Assembly (NCBI RefSeq): GCF_907164915.1
Contig: NC_061869.1
Coordinates: 14,857,125-14,921,124 of the forward strand
Direction of reading: 5' to 3'
DNA length: 64,000 nucleotides
Source: Impatiens glandulifera
Lineage: Eukaryota; Streptophyta; Magnoliopsida; Ericales; Balsaminaceae
Every line of letters begins with the position of its first letter. Position 1 is the first letter of the stretch. The notes beneath the pieces were generated by a model, which ran no database searches, was not told where the DNA came from, and saw nothing but the letters and a program-made list of their open reading frames with translations. The translations under genes were made by a program, and so were the position numbers. Below are positions 56,990 to 64,000 of the stretch, piece by piece.

Positions 56990-57320
56990 GGGAAATTTGA
57001 GTAAATGATTTAAAAAATATAGTAAATTGTTTTTGGTGGGTGTGAATAAATTAAATAGCGGTGATTCTTTTTTTCTGACGAAAATGTTTTATTGCGTCAC
57101 GCCGCATCCCCGTGACGCAATTTTTTATTTTTTTATTTTTTAAAAAATTTTAATTATGAAATTTTTTGGACGAAAATACCCCAGCTGCGTCACGCAACCG
57201 CGAGATGAAAATAAAAATTTGGTTGCGTTACGCAAGGGTATAATTGTTATAAAAAAAAGAGGGTAACCGGCGCTATTTAAATTATGCACCCGCATTTTTA
57301 GTTATTCACTCGATTGGTAC
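56990..57320. mobile_element. MULE-type MITE with Pack-MULE-like termini
   Basis: The left side reads GGGAAATTTGAG...AAATTAAATAGCGGTGAT...TTCTGACGAAAATG...TTGCGTCACGC. The right side, inverted, reads GAGTGAATAAC...GCATAATTTAAATAGCGCCG...TACCCTTGCGTAACGCAAC. The same words in the same order make up the TIRs of the element at 47832-52583, so this is a ~0.33-kb internally deleted relative. It lies between the two copies of the LOR8-like promoter block. The exact right end and a short target duplication could not be fixed. Confidence 0.65.
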
Positions 57321-57323
57321 ACA

Positions 57324-57395
57324 GAAATGGGAAGCTATTTAGATAGGGGCAAGAAGGGGCACGTGATAAGGACGTATCAAATCTGAAATGGGGCG
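57324..57395. repeat. Second copy of the LOR8-like promoter block
   Basis: GAAATGGGAAGCTATTTAGA followed by TAGGGGCAAGAAGGGGC(A)CGTGATAAGGACGTATC. It repeats 56893-56966 with few changes, in direct orientation, on the far side of the MITE. Confidence 0.85.
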
Positions 57396-60300
57396 GCCAA
57401 TTTAGGGAATATCTTTTTATATTTATTTGAAATTTTTTTTTAAAAAATTGAATTGAATATTTTTTTGAATAATCTACTACTAAATTATAAATATCAGAAT
57501 TTAGTTATTTCATATTTGACAAACTGGATGATTATCCACTATAAGTTTTATCATTAATGAAAAATCTAAACCGACCTTCAATTTATTAATTAATTTTATA
57601 ATAAATTAAAATAATATTAAAAAAAATATTTGAAAAAAATAATAATATTCTTCGGTAGCCCCTCTTTTTCTTAGCCTAGTTGACCAATAATTATTTTTTA
57701 TTTTTTTAATAGATAGATGAGTAGGACTCCATTTATACTTGACTTGTTAATTCAATGAGTGATGATTATATGAACCGACACTCTCATAATGTCTAGTGAG
57801 GGAGTGGGAAATTGAGAATGTTCTTGATGGTTTAGGCCTGGTTTGGATTATGTTATTTTAACAATTTAGAAGAAGAAAATAAATAATAATTAGTGATTAT
57901 TTTTAGAAAGTGAAAATAATTTTAGTAAATTGACTTAAAAGATATTAATATATAATAATAAAATTAAAATAAAATGCATTTTAATATTTTAGTTAATTAA
58001 TTGATATAATTAATGAGAAATGAATAAAATAATGATGGAGTGGTTGAAGTTATTTAAATAACACAAATTGATCCGGGACTTGGAGACTTAGAACCTTGTT
58101 CTTATAAATTAATGATAATTGGGTATCTAAAAACATGATGCTAGAGATATTTTTTGGAGCAACGTAGGTTAATGCAAATCAGGTTAAGGATAGTAATGGA
58201 CAGTGTCGAAGAAGATCAATAGTTGGTTGGTCGATAATATCTACCGAACGAATTTGAATTTGTTGAATTTGAATTCATCGAATTTTAATAAAGTGAATTC
58301 GAATTGAATTTTTTACTTATTCGAATTCAAATATGGTTTTCGATTTAATTTTTTTTAATTGAAATTTCAACTCAAAAATCAAACAGAAAATCAAATTAAT
58401 TTTTTATTATTTATTTTAATTATATTTTATATAATTTACTTTTTAAAAAAATCAAATTCAATTCATTAAATTCGATATTCAAATTGTTTAAAAAAATAAC
58501 TCACACAAAATTGAATAAATGAACACCATACATGTGATGTTTAATAATTAACTAAAATATAATTATAAGTGCTTCTATTTTTACTCTTATTATTATTCAA
58601 ATAAAAACTTATTATATTTATTTATTTATTTATTTTCAATATTCTAATTTATTTAGTTTAGTTATAAATTTGATAAATCAATTATATTATTATTAATTCA
58701 ATTTATTAATAAAAGATTTAATATCAATTCAAGAATATAGACTTCATTGCTCTCTATTTTGTCTTTATTTGTTTACAAGTCTTTTAATTTCTATACGATT
58801 GTTACATAAAAATAGCTCGTAATCTAATATCAATTCAAGAATATAGACTTTATTGCTCTCCATTTTGTCTTTATTTACTTACAAGTCTTTTAATTTCTAT
58901 ACCGATTATTACATAAAAATAGCTCGTATAAATATATAACTTATATGATATTTTGAGGTACCCAAATTATGAGGGATATTGGAGCTTGAACATGAGATAC
59001 CCATTGGAAACGATCCCGGGATAGTAATCATATTAAAGTCGGGTATGAAGTCGGTACAATACTACATTTTATTTAGTAATATAACCATTGTCATTCCTAA
59101 AAATAACCTTTATATGTAGACTGTAATATGATATATTTTAAACTTGTCTTTTGGTTGGTGTAACATGATTGCCTTGGAAAAAATAGTATGCCATTGTCTT
59201 TCATTAGCTCTACATAATATGATATATTTGGAAATGAATTGAACATCTTAAGACATTAAGCCTTGTTTGGATTGAATTATTTAAATTATTATTAAATAAT
59301 TACACATGCATAGCTAAAAAACCGTCAGTCACTATCTGAATGACCAAACAATTACCAACTAACCAACGTACCAATAACTAAGATTGTTCGGGTTGAATAA
59401 TGTATCAAATGCTAATTAAGTGTGGAAGATACAAATTTTTAAGAAGAGAGAATAGTTGGTTTCTTAGAGTCATTTCTCTTTTATATTAGGTCTTGTTCCT
59501 CCACTTATTTTATGGCGTTCTGGTCCTACGAGCACCTTTTTTCAACCTCGGAACGTATAAAAAAAGGGTATACAACAAAAAACAAGCGTATAATGGCTCA
59601 TTCATCTTGAGTTAACGAAGAGTCGTCTGACTGCTCGATTACCGATGACCGAAGATTCGAAGAAGAAAGATTTTTACCCTTTTCTCTTCAATCCAACCCT
59701 CTCTGAGTTAAATAGGGCTTGCAGCAACAAAACTTATGAATGAATCTAATAAAAATATGTTAGTCTATTTGGCTTTTCAGATTATTCTTTCCTCCTAGGT
59801 GAAAGAGGGATGTAAAATGTTATTAGTGAAAAAATATATTTAGTCAAAAATAAAAGAAAAACAAATTAACATCTAAATTCTTGAGTTAACTTTTTTTTTT
59901 CTATATTTATTTTTGAAAATGATTATTTATGTGTCTCACATCTCATTCAGATAAATTCTTCTTTCAAGATTACATATTTTGCTATGAATTTGATTTATTT
60001 AATATATATATAAAAGAAACCAAATTCCTTTTTAATACTTTAGGATTAGAGGTTTAGGTGAGGATGAAAAGAAAGATGACGAATCTAAATTAAAAAGAAG
60101 AAAAAACATAAAGGAATTGAAATCTCACCAACAAGATGATTCTAAACACTATGAGATCAGAATCAGTTTAAGCAAATTTTGTCTATTTCTTAATGCTTAT
60201 GCTTATTATTATTATTATTTAACTTTTTTTTCTACTAATTTCTCGAAGAACCTATTACACAAATTTAAGTATTTTGAAAGAGAAACAAAATTGATAATTT

Positions 60301-62370
60301 AAGATTATAACTCAGTAGTATTGTGATTAGATACAAATAGTGTAATTTGTTTTACAAACAAAGAATGAAAATTGGGCACTAAGTGTGATAATTATTATTT
60401 TTTCAATATAGAAAATTAGCCGAACTCAGACCGTTATAACATTCACATCTGTTTAAACATTTTAAGTGAGAATTGAACGTGAAATTTAATCCCTTAGTTA
60501 GTACATTTGTTGAATTTGTTATATAATAATTTATGCCAGTCTTAGTTATGATTCTAAAAAATTAATTTGACTAGAAATAAAAATGACAATAAAATTTAAA
60601 AAAATTATAATTTGAAAATAATTTATATGTTATAATAAAACAACAAAACTTATAAGAAATCATGATTTAAAAAATAATTTAAAATATATTTATTCGCAGT
60701 TACTCTAAGTTCCTAGATCACAAGTTTGAATTTTTACATTATTACCAATAAAAATGTTAACAAAAAATAACAAGATGCAAATATGCCTCTTAAGAAACTC
60801 AAAAGCCACCATGTTTCAAATTGAAGTTGTTTAAATGTTTTTGTTAAGTCGAACCCTCTATTCAATTACAATACATGTGGTGATAATATTTTGAGTACGA
60901 ACAAAACACTCAACGAGTTGAGTGTATGATCTAATCCCGCGTGTTTACAATTTCTTAAAAACTGTTTATATAATTTAAACCATATAAATTTGTTTGCTTG
61001 TTTTGAATTTTTAAGATGTTAATTTTGAAATATCTGCCAATTTGTATCTACTTTTGGAATTAATGATTATGGAACACATATTTCAAAAAGAAAACCGAAA
61101 GAAATTGGGTGCTTGATTTGGAGTATAGATGTAATTGTATAACTGGAATTGGTAGATTGTGCTAAATAAAGTATTGATATAAGTGGTCTGGGTACAATTT
61201 AATTAATGATTATTTTGTGTGGCTGGAAATATATTCCCGGCTTAATGTTCCTAGATATTTTTTAGTTAAGAATACTAAAACAGAAGGATAAGCTCTTGGT
61301 TGGTCAAGGCCGGTAATTGGGACCCATTTCAATATCAATCATATATATAACTTTGTTTTCTAAAGTCTTTCAACTGTAATGTATTTATTAAAAAAAAACA
61401 TGAATTTCTTATTTATGCCAACATTTTTAACCTCTACTTTATAATTTTGAATTTTACAAAAAATAAGTTTTGTTTTAACGGTTTTAAACGTCGTTAACTT
61501 ATTATTTACACGATTTTGACTACTGAAATTCGATAGTCAAAATTCTTGATTCGCTAAAATTTAGTAGTTAAATTAATAATAATATTTTATTTATTTATAA
61601 ATATTATATAGATAATAAATTAAGCGTTTGAAATTGTTATAACATTAACAATAAAGAGCCATAAATTGTAAAATTCGAAAAAACATGTCCGAAATTACAA
61701 TTTGCCCCAATAAAAAGTATGTAACTCGTCCAATACTAAACAAGAAGAAAAGAGGCCGAGCAAAAAAGAAATGTGAAAAAAAAAGAGTTATAAAATCTAA
61801 TGTCTTATCCATGAGAACAAATATGCACATTAATAAATAAAAAAATGCTCAAAATTTAATACTACTATTTGAAGATCCTTGTGATTATCCAATCCAAGTA
61901 AAGGGTTGTTTTAAGGATAAACTGAATCATGTAATTTTTAAGGAAAAAATTATCAATCATTTTATTAAAATTCTATAAAAACATATTATTATTGAGGGAA
62001 TATAATAAGATTTGCCTATAACAAAGAAAAAATAAATAAAATTATATATCTATTTTCGAAATCACATATCACTACAAATAAAAACAAAACTCAATAATTT
62101 GATACCATTCATTCTGATATGATATTATTCTATATAAATTAATATGTGGAAAATAATACAGAAAAAATCGTAAATAATTTAATGAATACTTAAAAATTCA
62201 TGACATTAAAAAATTAAGGAACGACAACAAAAATTTCATATACACAGTCAAAAGTAGATTTAAATTTCTAGAGAGAATAATCCTTAAAAAAAACTAACTA
62301 AATATATAATTATGTGTATTAACTAAATTCTGAAATAATTAGATTTTATTTTATCTTGCATCGCTAATCT
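57396..62370. other. AT-rich intergenic DNA, no gene seen
   Basis: Holds a GAATTCGAATT-rich patch (58240-58340), a 106-bp tandem duplication (58721-58826 and 58827-58930, ending ACATAAAAATAGCTCGTA) and a moderately GC-rich stretch at 59490-59710 (CTCGGAACGTATAAAAAAGG, then GAAGAGTCGTCTGACTGCTC) without a sustained ORF. No transposon termini or RNA genes recognised. Short ORFs are AT-driven. Confidence 0.55.
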
Positions 62371-62382
62371 AGTCCGAGGCCC

Positions 62383-62519
62383 TTGTTAAACCCGTATCCA
62401 TATATCTAACCATTTAACTAAATTATGTGTACTAACTAATATTAATATTAAATTATGTGTATTAACTAATATTAATATTAATTTTATCAAGTTAAATGGT
62501 TAGATATATGGCGATACGA
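62383..62519. repeat. Inverted repeat able to form a hairpin
   Basis: Left arm GTTAAACCCGTATCCATATA + TCTAACCATTTAACTA. Right arm AGTTAAATGGTTAGATATAT + GGCGATACGAGTTTAAT. The ~35-bp arms are imperfect inverse copies around a ~65-bp loop that itself holds a direct repeat (AAATTATGTGTAYTAACTAA twice). It could be a tiny MITE or a small-RNA-producing hairpin; nothing shows transcription. Confidence 0.7.
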
Positions 62520-63061
62520 GTTTAATATTATCTGGTGAGTTAAATGGTTAGAAATAGAGAGGCTTTATTTTGGAATATCAAAGTTATGCCTTATCCTTGA
62601 GGCCCAAGTAGAAAAATAGAAGAGGCTTCAAGATAACAATACATCACTCATTTGGAGTATCATTGTTGGGCCTTACCATTTTTACTTGGGCCTAACTGTA
62701 CCTATTCTTCAAAATTCAATTTGAAATCCCATGAAGTTCACCTTCTTCTTTATTTTTAAAAGTCTAATAGAAATTAGGATTGACAGACAATACTAACCTT
62801 AAATCTAACCTGTTTAGTAATTAAGTGTCAAAATCTTTAATCTAAACATGATCGGTTAATCTGTAGTTAACTTGTCCCCGATCTAATTGACCTGATTTAA
62901 CTTGAACTTAACTCGATAAAATTAATATTACATCTCTATTTTAAATTAAAATGCATCAACACAAAATAACAATAAAATTAAATCGCAAATTAATTTAAAC
63001 AAAATCTTAGCAAAAGAAAATTAAAAAGTGAGTAAAAAGACAAACACAAAATCCTATAAAT

Positions 63062-63092
<31 letters not shown>

Positions 63093-64000
63093 AAAAAAAA
63101 ATAAAGTTATAAATAAGTTGATTGATTTTGACTGAACTCAAAAGTATATTATTCAAACCTAATTTAGAGATTGAAAAACATAAATGATATATTTGATTTG
63201 TCTTATAAACATTTGCCGAATAGATTTATTACAATAATTTTACGTAATAAGTTAACGCAAAAAGTTATAATTAAATACATTTTGCAAAATTACCGTGGGA
63301 TGTAAGACGATTTTAAATTGCCATCCTCAAGTCCAGCCCAAAGCACCGGTCCAACTTCTCAAAATGTGCATGTACAAAGAGCATTCCCGATCAAGACTTG
63401 AGGGAATAGTTCAAAAGTCAGAAGGAATAATTTGAAAATAATGCAAGGTTTGAAGGCTATCTATTATTTTTGGGTTTAGAAATTAGAAGAGATGAAAAAG
63501 CTCACTTAGACGTATGTACTTGTACAACTAGCTCATTTAAACGTATATACTAATAAAAGATCATTTAAACATATATTCTATCAAAAATTGGCTTATTTAG
63601 CCTCTTTTAGTAATCATGATTAACTTTTATTTTTAAATTTATATATTTATTAATTAAATATTAATATATTTTCTCTCTCCTTCTTTTTCATTAATTAAAC
63701 CAGATAATTTATTTTATTCTTAATTTTTTTTATTATTTTAATATTAATTTCTCTTTTATATATTATCTTCCATTTTATTATTAGTTTTTATTTCTCATAT
63801 TGCTTAAATTCTCATTTTTGAAAAATATTTAACAATTTATTTATAAATTTTATGTTTTACAGTAATATTTTATTTAATAATTTTTTCTTTATTTAATTTA
63901 ATATAAACAAAAATGAAATTAATAATTTTTTATTTAATTTTTATTCACGACTTATAGTAGTAAGTGCATTGTTTTGTCTAATATTTGATTATTACTCTTT
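62520..64000. other. AT-rich intergenic DNA to window end
   Basis: Contains an A-tract of about 30 bases (63061-63090) without flanking duplications, and a GGCCCAAGTA / GTTGGGCCTTACC word pair (62602 and 62667) that may be remnants of inverted ends. No gene, tRNA or complete element recognised. Confidence 0.5.

Noticed and set aside
63061..63090. Long A-tract as a retrocopy or LINE tail
   Set aside because: No upstream coding relic and no flanking direct repeats were found; treated as a simple homopolymer.

Overview
The window is nuclear DNA from a flowering plant, almost certainly a eudicot. It is very AT-rich and full of plant transposons: Copia, L1-type LINE, tRNA-derived SINEs, hAT, CACTA, MULE and a pogo-like relic. 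The protein-coding genes have plant-type introns and belong to plant families. I cannot name the species. Only two genes look intact: a CDK-inhibitor-like gene (SMR11 type, about 15.3-16.3 kb, plus strand) and a LURP-one-related gene (about 56.0-56.9 kb, minus strand). Almost everything else is repeats, gene relics or captured gene fragments.

Layout. 1-11.3 kb: a large direct duplication (copy A 1-4473, copy B from 6430, offset about 6.43 kb). The copies have diverged through a SINE, an hAT-like element, a micro-inversion and degraded tRNA-Asp sequences. Between them (4.5-6.4 kb) lies an island with an RPL31 gene fragment joined to LRR-like sequence. 12.3-12.9 kb: a higher-GC, organelle-like insert. 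12.9-15.2 kb: AT-rich spacer. 15.3-16.3 kb: the SMR11-like gene. 16.4-24.3 kb: an array of ~0.4-kb AT-rich units with embedded MITEs, interrupted by an hAT element (18.7-20.3 kb) and a 5'-truncated LINE (20.9-22.2 kb). 24.4-25.8 kb: a frameshifted DUF1985 fragment. 25.8-31.4 kb: extreme AT, (TA)n tracts, a CACTA terminus and a foldback element. 31.5-34.1 kb: a dead, intron-containing copy of the chloroplast GTPase OBGC, internally duplicated and hit by a SINE. 36.25-40.44 kb: a Tnt1-like Copia element that keeps its 5' LTR but has lost its 3' end.

40.44-47.7 kb is a second copy of the 16.5-24.3 kb array. It carries different insertions (a probable solo LTR, a recent 898-bp tandem duplication), so the insertions can be ordered relative to the duplication. 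47.83-52.58 kb is the most interesting object: a 4.75-kb TIR-bounded Mutator-like element carrying cyclin-A3 C-terminal exons with intact splice sites, a coiled-coil (kinesin-like) last exon, and on the other strand exons of a third plant gene, plus a nested Copia fragment. It looks like a Pack-MULE. 53.1-54.8 kb: a CACTA element inserted beside a pogo/tigger-like transposase relic. 56.0-57.4 kb: the LURP-one-related gene, whose proximal promoter is duplicated on both sides of a small element with ends like the Pack-MULE. 57.4-64 kb: AT-rich spacer with local duplications and a hairpin.

The genes do not form one pathway. The window is best read as a gene-poor, transposon-shaped region with three kinds of gene trafficking: segmental duplication, capture by TIR elements and decay in place. 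All family assignments rest on reading motifs by eye; no database search was run.
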